64,000 nucleotides of DNA from Branchiostoma floridae. Its lineage: Eukaryota > Chordata > Leptocardii > Amphioxiformes > Branchiostomatidae. This document shows, in pieces, positions 36,801-41,683 of the stretch (the stretch's first letter is position 1; the number at the start of each line of letters is the position of its first letter). The stretch covers positions 28,516,249 to 28,580,248 of the forward strand of contig NC_049979.1 of NCBI RefSeq assembly GCF_000003815.2, written 5' to 3'. A model generated the notes under the pieces. The model had not been told where the DNA came from. It saw only the letters and a program-made list of their open reading frames with translations, and ran no database searches. Made by a program: the position numbers and the translations under genes.

Positions 36801-39445
36801 GTCGCGAAGGTTGAAACGAAAACACTTATGGAATTAACAACAGCATTTCAGTACCAGGGACAAGGCAGGCGAATAACAAAATGACATAGACAAGGCATGA
36901 GTTCGTAGAACACAAACCTCCGTGAAGTAATTGTAGTGTTTGCGGTGTGGGCTAAGGCGCCGTTTTGAATTTGATTCGGACTTAAAATGAACCCGGGACC
37001 CGGTAGTAATTGGACGCCGTGAACTACCCGTAGAGAGCACCGAGGGGTACTCCCGGTATCCGGCAGTCCACCCGGACAAATTTGTGGCTTCGGAGCCCGG
37101 CCGGAGTGGATCCCTGACGGGCACCGGCACAATTGGGAGGTGAACCACCTTCACGGAGGTAATAATGTCGCAGACAAAAGATGATAATCTTCTGATATTT
37201 ATTTTCACACAGAGCTCGACCCGTGTGACAAGAAGCACCCCTGTCAGAATAATGGGACCTGTCTAGACAGAGAGGACGGCGGTTACGTCTGTCTATGCCC
37301 CCGGGGGTACAACGGGGTCGACTGCGAAGTCAGGGTCACCGACTGCTCGGCCTATGCCTGTCTGAACGGCGGAAGTTGCATTGTAAGTAAACGTTCTGTA
37401 TGGTGAAATTGATAGTGATGGTGATATCGATCTAGTTCAGCTCACAGAAGAGCTATTATTCAATTGGTCGTGACAGAGAGGACAGACGCTGTGTATAGTA
37501 TGAACAGGTGCATTGTCGTGGGAAATTCTTGTAGCTCTTTTCGAGAAGCACAATGAACAGTTCTGGAAGGGTGCATGCTGGGTGAGTGACACACCCTCAA
37601 TAGAACGCATTGCTTCTAGTTTCAGTTGATCGCTAACCAATGGACAGGGTCAGAAAAACTAAAACACTGCACAAAAACTAAAATTTCCAGGAGTTTCTCA
37701 ACTCTGGCACGCCCGTAAAACTTGTCATGCCGGGGTCATGTCCAGAAATGTACGGGGGTATCAAGGATGAGCAGACCAAATTGGCAAGTTCCTGTACACA
37801 GCCCGGAAATATTACGTTTCGCGGGTGTATTCAGGCCCGGAAATTCCTGGAAATGTATTCAGGCCCGGAACTTCATGGAAATTTGAGTTTTCGGAAAATA
37901 CTACGTATGCTGCTACATAACAGTTTTCTTTCGCTTCCATCTATTCCTAGCTGACGCCGGCGGGGTTCCGATGCCTGTGCCCCTACGGTTACACCGGGTC
38001 CCGATGTGAATCGACTTTCGAGATCAAAGAGTGCGAAGAGGGTCCCTGTGAAAATGGCGGCACATGTGACGACACGTCAGACGGCTTCAAATGCCGTTGC
38101 ATGCCGGGATTCACCGGACCGAGATGCGAATCGCTAGTCAACGAATGCCTCTCAAACCCTTGTCGGAATGGTAAGCTTTTCATGGTGTTACGTTGTGTTT
38201 CTAACAAACGAATTCGTCAACTGCATTCACGTGATTGTTCCAGACGAAAAACGTTCCTGTTGCAAAAAAAAATAAAAATCATTGCCAACAAAAGTAAGGT
38301 GAAGTGTGAATAGCACGGTGCTAACAGTTAGTAGTGTTGCTTTTGTGCAATGGCAAGGTGCTTGGCTCAGAACCCAGAGGCCTTGGGCTCGAGTCCCTGG
38401 AGAATCACACCTCAAGCACCTTAAAGAACCCACCTCACCCACCTCGCTTATACTCTTGAGTACAAACGTTGTGTGTTCCGCATACTGTGTATGCAATAAA
38501 AACAAACAAATAAACAAACATTGATAAAAGTAGTACAATGTTATACTTTCTTCTAACACAAAGGTATACACGGGCCAATGCTGATGACCAATCACTTCAG
38601 ATCAGAACGTTAACTCGCGAGAGCTACAGACACGCGTGATCTTCTTCTTATGTACACCTTTGTACTAGAAGAAGTTTAACATTGTACTATGATTGCTACT
38701 AACACAGATGAGCGCCCGTAATAAACATTAATGATTTTTACAAATACATATGTGTGTTGCTTCAGGTGGCCATTGCCTGGACAGTATCAATGCCTTCATC
38801 TGCCGCTGTCCGCCTGGGTTTGTCGGGGACCGGTGCGAGGTTGACGTGGATGACTGCCTGACCCGCCCCTGTCTGAACGGCGCCACGTGCTCCGACATGA
38901 TCAACGACTTTAGCTGCACCTGCTCGCAAGGCTACACGGGAAAACACTGCCACATCAACATCGACGACTGCGCGAACCAGCCCTGCCAAAATGGCGGCAG
39001 CTGCCAAGATGGCGTCAACGAGTTCGTCTGCACATGCGCGTCTGGCTATGGTGGCGACCTGTGTGAGTCCGCAGACAGCGTTCTAACACCCAAACCCATA
39101 CAAACAGGGAGAACAGTCGTTAAGGCGCAGAACACGACGGAGAAAATGCTGCTGGTACACATCTACGAGAAGGAAAAGACAGTGGAGGTGTCCCAGCGTG
39201 CACTGAAAGTGGTGAAATTGATATCGTACTGCGTCTTGGGACTGACGATCCCGTGCGTTGGCTTTATGGTGGTTATCTTGGTCAGGAGAGGGAGGAATGG
39301 TTCGATACAGCGGAGGGCTGATGACGTCAACAACCTGAACAGAGACATCGAGGCGCGCATGCTCGTAGAGGAACCACAGTCTCCAGAGAATAGACCACAA
39401 CCTGCGAAGGAGATAAACGTTACAAGAGACTCCCTGCTGATTTAG
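760..39445 (+). CDS. DLK-like: Delta/DLK-like EGF transmembrane protein, 3' part of the gene (5 exons)
   Basis: Joining 760-823, 5081-5211, 37213-37382, 37951-38170 and 38766-39445 keeps one frame and gives about 420 residues to the stop. The product has eight EGF repeats. The first two have the DOS-type spacing seen in Delta and DLK proteins (GCHDIWGYC, then [10 protein letters not shown]). The last two are of the calcium-binding kind (DVDDC, NIDDC). One membrane segment and a 53-residue tail follow. Sites fitting Notch-ligand glycosylation are visible: five EGFs fit C-x4-S/T-C for O-fucose and one fits CxSxPC for O-glucose. From memory, EGFs 7-8 resemble the last two EGFs of vertebrate DLK2. 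Eight EGFs is the number I recall for Delta/DLL1; DLK1 and DLK2 have six. The upstream DSL-or-not exon is outside the window, so DLK versus Delta is undecided. Expected role: a membrane ligand or modulator of Notch signalling. Confidence 0.8.
864..1244. mobile_element. MITE-like element, family 1 (ends CCATGTTGATT...)
   Basis: The ends are inverted repeats: GCCATGTTGATTAGATTATA with GGATGATATCC on the left, and GGATGTCATCCATATAATAG with ATTAACATGGC on the right. The interior (AAATGAGCAAATGTACGCCG, ATTTGTTCAACCTTCCTGAC) recurs at 3790-4013, 26553-26942 (inverted) and 41263-41683. There is no transposase reading frame, so it is non-autonomous. Confidence 0.7.
1435..1652. mobile_element. Foldback element, family 2 (CGACGGAC stem)
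   Basis: This is a near-palindrome. Left end: AGTTCACCTTTATTCGC, TATATCCATTG, GTCGACGGAC. Right end: GTCTGTCGACTTGATATCCC, ACAACGGATA, AATAAAGGTGAACTAGCG. Other copies are at 15670-15725 (part), 32548-33905 (interrupted), 40386-40587, 46518-46698, 53083-53316 and 53553-53748. Confidence 0.7.
2027..2335. mobile_element. MITE, family 4 (CCCGGCCGGG ends), one copy plus a half copy
   Basis: TTTCCAAACCGGGACCCGGC near 2045 faces GACCGGGCCCTGGTTTTGAA near 2205. A further left end with the same interior (AACGAAAAGTATGACATAAG) follows at 2255-2335. A cleaner copy is at 23866-24100. Confidence 0.6.
2430..2546. mobile_element. Half copy of MITE family 3 (CACCTTTGACATATTACCCA)
   Basis: Only the right half is present, from AAACATGACCGAGACGAAAA to GAACATGCGTATTCGAAACG. 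Full copies are at 9404-9618, 35655-35865, 40975-41205 and 48445-48665. Confidence 0.6.
2547..3472. other. Intron sequence without a recognised gene
   Basis: Reading frames of up to 142 codons occur here on the - strand. They show no domain, no start context and no splice signals, so I treat them as chance. CGCGTATGTCATCCATACAA near 2784 resembles a MITE family 1 end. Confidence 0.4.
3473..3778. repeat. Tandem duplication, 153-bp unit
   Basis: GCATCGGTGTTACGATGTAG starts at 3473 and again at 3626. Each copy continues through AGATACGATTGCTCAAGGCA and ATACTGGTATGAATCCATA to TTTTGATGCCGTGTGTA. There are two copies. Confidence 0.75.
3790..4013. mobile_element. MITE family 1, right part
   Basis: It shares TTGTTCAACCTTCCTGAC and TTAGATTTCATAATGAA with the copy at 864-1244, and ends ATAATCAAATCAACATGGCC. 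Confidence 0.6.
4020..5080 (+). other. Intron with a low-repeat block, possible regulatory DNA
   Basis: About 4130-4520 matches none of the window's repeat families. It holds TAATGATTAG (about 4393-4402), which fits a paired homeodomain site. About 4750-4990 shares pieces (TGTGTGACCTTGATACTGCA type) with 28635-28830 and may be an old retroelement fragment. No exon is seen. Confidence 0.3.
5081..5211 (+). CDS. DLK-like: Delta/DLK-like exon: end of EGF 1 and all of EGF 2 (DOS motif)
   Basis: It has a pyrimidine-rich stretch and a GCGCAG acceptor, and ends at AAAG|GTGAGG. It encodes [19 protein letters not shown], then [18 protein letters not shown] and RFCEK. The HGTCxQPWQC string is highly characteristic of Delta, Jagged and DLK proteins. 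One base (G) is left over and joins AG of the exon at 37213 as GAG (Glu). Confidence 0.85.
5246..5510. mobile_element. GC-rich repeat family 5 (CCAGGGGCCC end)
   Basis: It starts AAAAATCCAGGGGCCCTGCC and runs through CACAGGGTCTCCCACGTACG and GCCCGAAAGTGCCGAAAAC to GGGTGTAGCCCCAGCCGGGC. Relatives: 5604-5740, 36000-36142 (inverted), 36950-37140 and 39695-39835 (inverted). Confidence 0.6.
5604..5740. mobile_element. GC-rich repeat family 5, partial copy
   Basis: AAAAAATCCAGGGGCCCGGC with CAATGGTCGCAGGGTGTCCC matches the start of the copy at 5246. It ends after CAGTGCCGAAAAACAGTCC. Confidence 0.6.
5741..6180. other. Intron sequence, nothing recognised
   Basis: No gene signal, and no match to the other repeats in the window. 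Confidence 0.4.
6181..6420 (+). mobile_element. Possible LINE 3'-end fragment
   Basis: The stretch around CGTTGGTTCGTCGATGAAGG and TAGACATCCAGGTAATAAG looks like a type I recall from the ends of invertebrate LINE elements. No reverse transcriptase is present. This is pattern memory, not alignment. Confidence 0.3.
6421..8514. other. Intron sequence with two E2F-like sites
   Basis: No exon is supported. TTTGGCGGGAA (about 7050) and GTGGCGGGAAA (about 7155) resemble E2F sites, and 7000-7270 looks single-copy. A 136-codon frame on the - strand (7340-7750) has no recognisable domain. Confidence 0.35.
8515..8745 (-). mobile_element. tRNA-derived SINE, family A
   Basis: Read on the - strand it has a tRNA-like head: TTTGGCGTAATTGTTGCGTG, then B box AGTTCGAATCCTG. 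A body with TACCTGACTTCGATTGGGTC and CACAGTGAATCACAAC follows. Family members: 19575-19855 (-), 54585-54815 (+) and part at 23205-23320 (+). Confidence 0.65.
8746..9403. other. Intron sequence, nothing recognised
   Basis: Short chance frames only. Confidence 0.4.
9404..9618. mobile_element. MITE family 3, full copy
   Basis: The left arm (GAGTGCGCATGTGCAGC, GGGTAATATGTCAAAGGTAA) is inverted in the right arm (CACCTTTGACATATTACCCA, GCACATGCGTACTTGGAACG). The centre holds ACATCTGAACATCGTTATGC. There is no coding content. Confidence 0.75.
9619..10229. other. Intron sequence, nothing recognised
   Basis: AT-rich, with no exon or known repeat. Confidence 0.4.
10230..12433 (-). ncRNA. Candidate antisense spliced transcript inside the Delta/DLK-like intron
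   Basis: Three exons can be modelled on the - strand. Exon 1 ends at 12401 with AAAAG|GTGAGTG. Exon 2 is 11097-10988, after TTTTTTTCTCTCACAAG, with donor GCGAG|GTTTGT. Exon 3 starts at 10626 after TATTTCTTTCAG and runs to an AATAAA (positions 10253-10248 on the + strand), so the end is near 10230. Reading frames across the junctions are short: the frame through exon 1 has an upstream stop and no ATG, and exon 2 holds a 29-codon ORF ([10 protein letters not shown]...). A 76-codon ORF (ATG at 12714-12712, stop at 12482) lies just upstream and may be in the same RNA. It is most likely noncoding if real. The 5' end is unknown. Signals only; no homology. Confidence 0.35.
12484..12519. repeat. Short tandem duplication (TACGTCTGCTCCCATC)
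   Basis: The 16-mer occurs twice, 18 bp apart, just upstream of exon 1 of the candidate antisense transcript. Confidence 0.7.
12750..14189. other. Intron sequence with a small direct repeat
   Basis: CCAGTTGTACAGGTGGTG followed by CGAGTG occurs near 13588 and 13690. No gene is recognised. Confidence 0.4.
14190..14400 (+). mobile_element. LINE-like 3' end with ATTC repeat tail
   Basis: CACCGTGTACAATTAAGGTC runs into (ATTC)n at about 14289-14306, a tail type of CR1/L2-like LINEs. (CAAA)n follows at about 14376-14396. No coding part remains. Confidence 0.4.
14401..15165. other. Intron sequence, nothing recognised
   Basis: Frames of 69-75 codons at 14713-15158 show no domain and no splice context. 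Confidence 0.4.
15166..15425 (-). mobile_element. tRNA-derived SINE, family B
   Basis: It shares GGACTAGTCCACTGGTAGTG and CAGCCGGGGATCGAACTCAC with a second copy at 23338-23590 in the same order. On the - strand GTGAGTTCGATCCCCGGCTG is a good B box, so the head lies at the high-coordinate end. Confidence 0.65.
15670..15725. mobile_element. Foldback family 2, right end only
   Basis: AGCGGATATAGGTTACCGCA then GGATAAAGGTGAAGTAGCGT matches the right arm of the copy at 1435-1652. Confidence 0.6.
15730..16268. other. Intron, low-repeat stretch
   Basis: Nothing coding is recognised. About 15890-16130 matches no repeat family here. Confidence 0.35.
16269..16530 (+). mobile_element. tRNA-derived SINE-like repeat
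   Basis: A box-like TGTAGCTCAATTGGTAG lies near 16277, and B box-like CCGGTTCAATCTTG near 16349. The body ends ATCTCAAGGAACCGAACAAC, like the ends at 38400-38450 and 42505-42545. It is not a tRNA gene: the boxes are too far apart and the arms do not fold. Confidence 0.5.
16540..17910. other. Intron sequence, nothing recognised
   Basis: Chance frames and a poly-C run near 16848. Confidence 0.4.
17911..18320. mobile_element. Large foldback element (long near-palindrome)
   Basis: The arms are about 165 bp. Left: GAACAGGCGACAGTATAATT, AGGTATGATATATCAAA, TTGCAATTAAATGCCTCCA. Right, inverted: TGGAGACATTTAATTGCAA, TTTGATATATCATACCT, CATACTTTCGCCTGTTAAT. The centre repeats GCCAGAATTCTG-type words. 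There is no coding content. Confidence 0.75.
18321..19574. other. Intron sequence, nothing recognised
   Basis: A 28-codon ATG frame at 19228 ([17 protein letters not shown]...) has a fair start context but no splice site, so I do not call a gene. Confidence 0.35.
19575..19855 (-). mobile_element. tRNA-derived SINE, family A
   Basis: Same layout as 8515-8745: TTATCCACTGTGTCAAGGGC, AATTGAAGTCAGG, then ATTCCAACCCAGGACCTCTG and ACCCTAACCATTATGCCAAC at the tRNA-like end. Confidence 0.65.
19860..20572. other. Intron sequence, nothing recognised
   Basis: Includes a poly-G run near 20165. Confidence 0.4.
20573..20757 (+). mobile_element. Repeat family 6, copy 1
   Basis: CTTATGATCCACTGCTCACT, CAGTGGATTGTTCATTCCTT and CGAGTCCAATTTTTG recur, slightly diverged, at 31975-32160. 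Confidence 0.55.
20760..21380. other. Intron sequence, nothing recognised
   Basis: No exon or repeat match. Confidence 0.4.
21381..21485 (+). mobile_element. tRNA-like SINE head
   Basis: CTGTGGCGCAAGCGGTAACG resembles an A box region and GGAGTTAGATTCTAGCGTC a B box region, about 60 bp apart. No body was identified. Confidence 0.4.
21486..23204. other. Intron sequence, nothing recognised
   Basis: CACTTCCTACCAG-type words recur at 22150-22450, suggesting an old local duplication. No gene. Confidence 0.4.
23205..23320 (+). mobile_element. SINE family A body, head missing
   Basis: GGTACGTACCTGACTTCGTT, TTGGGGAGGTAAAAGGTGAT and TCAACACCGTGTCGTAGTC match the body of the copy at 54585-54815. Confidence 0.6.
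23338..23590 (-). mobile_element. tRNA-derived SINE, family B
   Basis: Second copy of the 15166-15425 element: GGGCTAGTCCACTGCTAGCG and ACCAGGGATCAAATTCACAA. Confidence 0.65.
23866..24100. mobile_element. MITE family 4, full copy
   Basis: TACGTCACTTTTCGAAACCG with GTGCCCGGCCGGG on the left is inverted on the right as CCCGGCCGGGTCCCGGTTTG with GAAATGTGATGTTA. The AT-rich centre has no coding content. Confidence 0.75.
24110..24380. mobile_element. MITE with AAGGCC...TTCACAC ends
   Basis: TTAGGCCCCTTCACACGAG on the left faces CAGTGTGAAGGCCTTATAAG on the right. The interior holds imperfect inverted words (GGAATGCCGTC, TGCATTCCAGC). Confidence 0.5.
24381..24865. other. Intron sequence, nothing recognised
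   Basis: It ends in a run of G near 24851. Confidence 0.4.
24866..25350. repeat. Degenerate tandem repeat, about 85-bp unit
   Basis: Units carry AAGCTGGTGTGTTACACCGA, then a GGCTATACCGGC-type word, then CAGATACAGATACAGAT. At least four units can be followed. A lone unit is inverted at 50118-50185 in the BTBD17-like gene, so the unit is dispersed as well as tandem. Confidence 0.65.
25211..25228 (+). repeat. Poly-G run of 18
   Basis: Eighteen consecutive G within the tandem repeat. Shorter runs of G or C occur near 12030, 16848, 20165, 24851 and 27263. Confidence 0.9.
25630..26543. mobile_element. pogo/Tc1-like non-autonomous DNA element
   Basis: The ends are CAGTCAAACCTGTCTATAGC and its inverse ending ACAGGTTTGACTG, and TA lies directly outside both ends. 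The terminal parts repeat GTGGCCACTATAG words. TA duplications with CAGT ends are typical of the Tc1/mariner-pogo group. No transposase frame remains in the 914 bp. Confidence 0.7.
26553..26942. mobile_element. MITE family 1, inverted copy
   Basis: It starts GATTTTATTATATGGATGAT and ends GGATGCCATCCATATCATCA. The interior GTTGAACAAATGACTAA and TACAGCATATATTTGCTCAT are inverted relative to 864-1244. Confidence 0.65.
26943..30464. other. Intron sequence with diverged duplications
   Basis: CAGATGGGGTTTCGCAACAA near 29515 recurs as TAGATGGGGTTTTGCAACAA near 29675. TTCTTTCACTGTTAGA occurs near 29612 and 29929. 28635-28830 shares words with 4780-4980. No exon is supported. Confidence 0.4.
30465..31408. 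mobile_element. piggyBac-like non-autonomous element
   Basis: It is flanked by TTAA on both sides (30461-30464, 31409-31412). The ends are CCCTCATCCGACCGTATGGG and its inverse CGGTCGGATGAGGG. Just inside, TGGGGTCATTTTTGACCCCA occurs at the left end and as TGGGGTCAAAAATGACCCCA near the right. TTAA with CCC ends fits piggyBac. The 944-bp interior has no transposase. Confidence 0.75.
31409..31859. other. Intron sequence, nothing recognised
   Basis: No exon or repeat match. Confidence 0.4.
31860..32215 (+). mobile_element. Repeat family 6, copy 2 with foldback head
   Basis: GTCTATGGCACCCCCCGTCT, CTGTTGAG is inverted at 31952-31982 (CTCAACAGAGACGGAGGGCG, CCATAGG). The body from AACTTATGACCCACTGTTCA matches 20585-20720. 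Confidence 0.55.
32548..33905. mobile_element. Foldback family 2, split by a later insertion
   Basis: The left part 32548-32689 (GGGTAACCTATTTCCGTTG, TAGTCGACGGACGGTGG, TCTGTCCGTCGCCTTGG) continues at 33833-33905 (TTAGGGACTATAGCAACGGA, TAGGTTACCCCGCGAATAAA). Everything between belongs to another element. Confidence 0.75.
32690..33832. mobile_element. 1.14-kb DNA element nested in a family 2 copy
   Basis: It has perfect 12-bp inverted ends (GAGGGCCCCAAT ... ATTGGGGCCCTC) and a perfect 6-bp duplication CACTAT (32684-32689, 33833-33838). Near both ends TTACGCTCTACGCAAAATTC-type words repeat in tandem. The middle repeats TTTTGAAAT...TCTGAAACGC three times (about 33140, 33375, 33555). There is no transposase. 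Superfamily not assigned. Confidence 0.75.
33906..35654. other. Intron sequence, nothing recognised
   Basis: Chance frames only. Confidence 0.4.
35655..35865. mobile_element. MITE family 3, full copy
   Basis: GTTCCGAGTACGCATGCGCA and GGGTAATATGTCAAAGGTGA are inverted at the right as CATATTACCCACAATTCATG and TGCACATGCGTACTCG. Confidence 0.75.
36000..36142. mobile_element. GC-rich repeat family 5, inverted copy
   Basis: GGCCCCTCCGGGTTGTTTAC through GGGCACCCTGGCC to ATTCGGGCCCCTGGATTTTT mirrors the start of 5246-5510. Confidence 0.6.
36505..36580 (+). mobile_element. tRNA-like SINE head
   Basis: GTGGTGGCGTTATGGTTAGA is A box-like and TTCGGTTCTAGTTCAAT is B box-like. Confidence 0.4.
36950..37140. 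mobile_element. GC-rich repeat family 5, close to an exon
   Basis: GAACCCGGGACCCGG and TTCGGAGCCCGGCCGGAGTG match family words. It ends about 70 bp before the acceptor of the exon at 37213. Confidence 0.5.
37213..37382 (+). CDS. DLK-like: Delta/DLK-like exon: EGF 3 and first half of EGF 4
   Basis: The acceptor is TTTTCACACAG and the donor ATT|GTAAGT. It encodes [19 protein letters not shown] and onward to [13 protein letters not shown], then [14 protein letters not shown]. It ends in phase 0. CQNNGTC and CLNGGSC both fit the O-fucose consensus. The intron before it is about 32 kb. Confidence 0.85.
37383..37950 (+). other. Intron between EGF exons, with a local duplication
   Basis: CAGGCCCGGAAATTCCTGGA and CAGGCCCGGAACTTCATGGA lie in tandem near 37831 and 37859. 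Nothing coding. Confidence 0.5.
37951..38170 (+). CDS. DLK-like: Delta/DLK-like exon: end of EGF 4, EGF 5, start of EGF 6
   Basis: The acceptor is TCTATTCCTAG and the donor AATG|GTAAGC. It encodes [20 protein letters not shown], then [13 protein letters not shown] with [13 protein letters not shown], then [16 protein letters not shown] fits the O-glucose consensus CxSxPC. One leftover base joins GT of the next exon as Gly. Confidence 0.85.
38335..38460 (+). mobile_element. tRNA-derived SINE in the last intron
   Basis: TGCAATGGCAAGGTGCTTGG (A box-like) is followed by GGGCTCGAGTCCCTGG (B box-like) and a CACCTCAAGCACCTTAAAGA tail. Confidence 0.5.
38766..39445 (+). CDS. DLK-like: Delta/DLK-like last exon: EGFs 6-8, membrane segment, short tail, stop
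   Basis: It follows GTGTTGCTTCAG and runs to TAG at 39443-39445. It finishes EGF 6 ([19 protein letters not shown]) and adds two calcium-binding EGFs, [17 protein letters not shown] and [17 protein letters not shown], the latter ending [10 protein letters not shown] linker of about 70 residues and a hydrophobic segment ([20 protein letters not shown] and on) follow. The cytoplasmic tail is 53 residues from RRGR and ends DSLLI. It has one lysine, an NNLN motif, and a hydrophobic end that could act as a class II PDZ ligand (inference). No ATEV-type Delta terminus is present. Confidence 0.9.
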
Positions 39446-39694
39446 AAAATGTAAACAGAACACCATGTCGCACACATGTCTGATCCCATCTCCACTTGTC
39501 ATCATGGTCATGAACATAAGGTCTAAAGAACAGAACACATGCCAACACTTTCATCCCCATGCGTAGTCAGAAACGATCAAGATATGATCAAGATATGAGA
39601 CTGAAAAGAGCTTATGAATGCTACAAGAATGTTCATTAGGACAGAGAGGATGAACACAAGAAAACCGTATTAGTAAGCATGAAACAATGCTAAA

Positions 39695-39835
39695 TGCTAC
39701 GGTCTCATTTAGAAAGAGGAGCCTATCCGGGCTTACGGGTAGTTTACGTGACACCGTGGGGTGGCTAACGTACTATTTTCGGAGCCCGGCCGGGGCTACA
39801 TCCCCTTCAGGCACCGATGCAAATTGGACGATAAC
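39695..39835. mobile_element. GC-rich repeat family 5, inverted copy in the 3' flank
   Basis: GGGTAGTTTACGTGACACCG, TCGGAGCCCGGCCGGGGCTA and CAGGCACCGATGCAAATTGG match the copies at 36950 and 5246. Confidence 0.6.
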
Positions 39836-39993
39836 ATCACAGGAGACAACGTTGGCAATCTGCCTCTTCATTCAAACACTGTCTATGAAAACGCCTGCTC
39901 ATCTTCTGATACCCTTTAGAGATCACCACTCTTATGTACAACAAGCCACGTATAAGGAGCTTTTCCACACCGAAACATCACCGGGGAAACAAA

Positions 39994-40042
39994 ATGGCGG
40001 ACTCAGTTGCAGAGGATGCCGGGAAAGAGAGCCTCGATATCG
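39994..40042 (+). CDS. Possible orphan first coding exon
   Basis: AACAAAATGGCG is a good start context. The frame reads MADSVAEDAGKESLDIDR and could splice at GACAG|GTTGCC, a weak donor. If not spliced it stops after about 31 codons. No partner exon was identified, so this may be chance. Confidence 0.2.
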
Positions 40043-40385
40043 ACAGGTTGCCTTTTTTATGTCATCGATTTAGCATACAAACTTATTAATGCGTTCTTCA
40101 AACAATGTCAGCATTGTCTGAGAATTCACATACTTGGTAGATTTTATTGGTAGTCCGTGTTGTTGATTCAACTTTTTTCACGCTTATTCAACTTTGAACA
40201 ATCACAGGATTGAGTGCAATAGGAGTTGTTAAACTTAAAGAAACAAATAGCCGAATGAGCAGACTTGAATGCACTGATTGGCGTTGTTTTAGTGCATGCA
40301 TAGTGAGTGGAAAAATCTGTCCAGTACTCTTCTTAAACCAAAGAGAAACATATCATTTTCTCTGATAGAGAGGTGTTGAGAAGGT

Positions 40386-40587
40386 AACGCTAGTTTACCT
40401 TTGTCTGTGGGGTAACCTATATCCGTTGAATTTAAAAACTAGTGAGAGATATGCACTCGACTGGCGGTGGTTTCAAATAGCAATATTTTCAAAATATTAC
40501 AGTTTGAAACCACTGTCCGTCGAGTTGATATCCTTAAGAATACAACGGATATATGTTACCTCATGGATAAAGGTGAACTAGCGTTAG
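40386..40587. mobile_element. Foldback family 2, complete copy
   Basis: AACGCTAGTTTACCTTTGTC through CACTCGACTGGCGGTGG and its inverse CCACTGTCCGTCGAGTTGAT to GATAAAGGTGAACTAGCGTT. This is the clearest hairpin of the family. Confidence 0.75.
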
Positions 40588-40974
40588 AGAAAATGATAAA
40601 AAGTTTATTTGTTTGATGTAAATACATTGTTAATTTATTATTATTCCTCATAGACGTCGTTCATAAATGTTACGTGGACATTTTTTTGTCTTTAATATTA
40701 TTTATTGAAATATGAGAATGTAAATGTGACGATATTTTGTCAGTACTTTGTAACTGAGTCACTGCCTGACTTAACCATATTGACTGTACTGCCACGATCT
40801 TAATTTATTGTTAACAAGGAATATTCTGTACATAATTGGTGTTGGTTAGCAGTAGTGTCGAAAGATAAAATTCCCAAAGGGACAGGAGTTGTCAAACAAT
40901 GATGTACATATTTGGTGATTTTGAATAAAAGTGCACTGATTTTGCTCACAAGCTTGGTATCTTTTTGTCCAGTG
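40588..40974. other. Intergenic, nothing but a possible poly(A) signal
   Basis: AT-rich, with no gene seen. Confidence 0.4.
40924..40929 (+). terminator. Possible polyadenylation signal for the Delta/DLK-like gene
   Basis: AATAAA lies 1.48 kb past the stop codon and is the first clear one I found on this strand. Repeats lie in between, so the assignment is weak. Confidence 0.25.
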
Positions 40975-41205
40975 TAGCTCAATACATCGTATAGGCTTTC
41001 ACACTTCTGAGTACGCATGCGCAACGACAGAATTGTGGGTAATGTGTCAAAGTTGAAGGCCCATGACACTAATTTCCATTATGCAAATTGAGACAATGGT
41101 CGAAACGACAACAGTTAAAAAGTTAGGGGGCTTCACCTTTGACATATTACCCACAATTCCTGTCGCTGCACATGCGCACTCGGATGTGTGAAAGAGCCTA
41201 TTGCT
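40975..41205. mobile_element. MITE family 3, full copy
   Basis: GAGTACGCATGCGCAACGAC and its inverse CGCTGCACATGCGCACTCGG enclose ACCTTTGACATATTACCC. Confidence 0.75.
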
Positions 41206-41262
41206 TTAATGACCTGTACCCGAAAATCGCTATTATTGTGGCCCTTTGCAAAAAAAAAAATT

Positions 41263-41683
41263 AATTCGATTACATGTATGACATCCGTTTGCACGTCAAT
41301 TTTCGTCCGTTTCGTTTTAAATAAAACTGTTTTCGGTAAATCCTACAAAGCAGCTGAAAAATGAGCAAACGTATATGCCAAAATACAGAAACGTGTCATC
41401 AATGTAGTAAGAATCAGTTTTAAAGTGAGATATGAAGATGTGAAAGAACAAATAATCTATTTTGTTCGGTATACATACCATACTCTGCGAGTTGAAAACT
41501 GTGTCACACAGCTATAAACGAAAACTCTATTCTTCTGTACATCATACTCTGTGTGTTTAGTAATTTGGTTCGACCTTTCTGACCAAATAGATTTCACAAT
41601 GAAGGCAACATTTTCTTAGACTTTCCACACGCTTGCTTTTAGTTGTCAAGTCAGATGTCAATCATATAATCGAAGCAACATGG
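41263..41683. mobile_element. MITE family 1, full copy
   Basis: AATTCGATTACATGTATGAC to ATCATATAATCGAAGCAACA. The interior TTTCTGACCAAATAGATTTC is as in 864-1244. Confidence 0.6.

Larger units (their letters stand above)
5212..37212 (+). other. DLK-like: 32-kb intron of the Delta/DLK-like gene
   Basis: Donor AAAG|GTGAGG at 5212 and acceptor CACACAG ending at 37212 bound it; the phase fits (G + AG = Glu). No further sense-strand EGF exon is visible inside. It carries most of the mobile elements listed below and a possible antisense transcript. Confidence 0.75.

Noticed and set aside
36649-36837. 62-codon frame on the + strand
   Set aside because: AT-rich sequence after a SINE head; no motif or splice signals.
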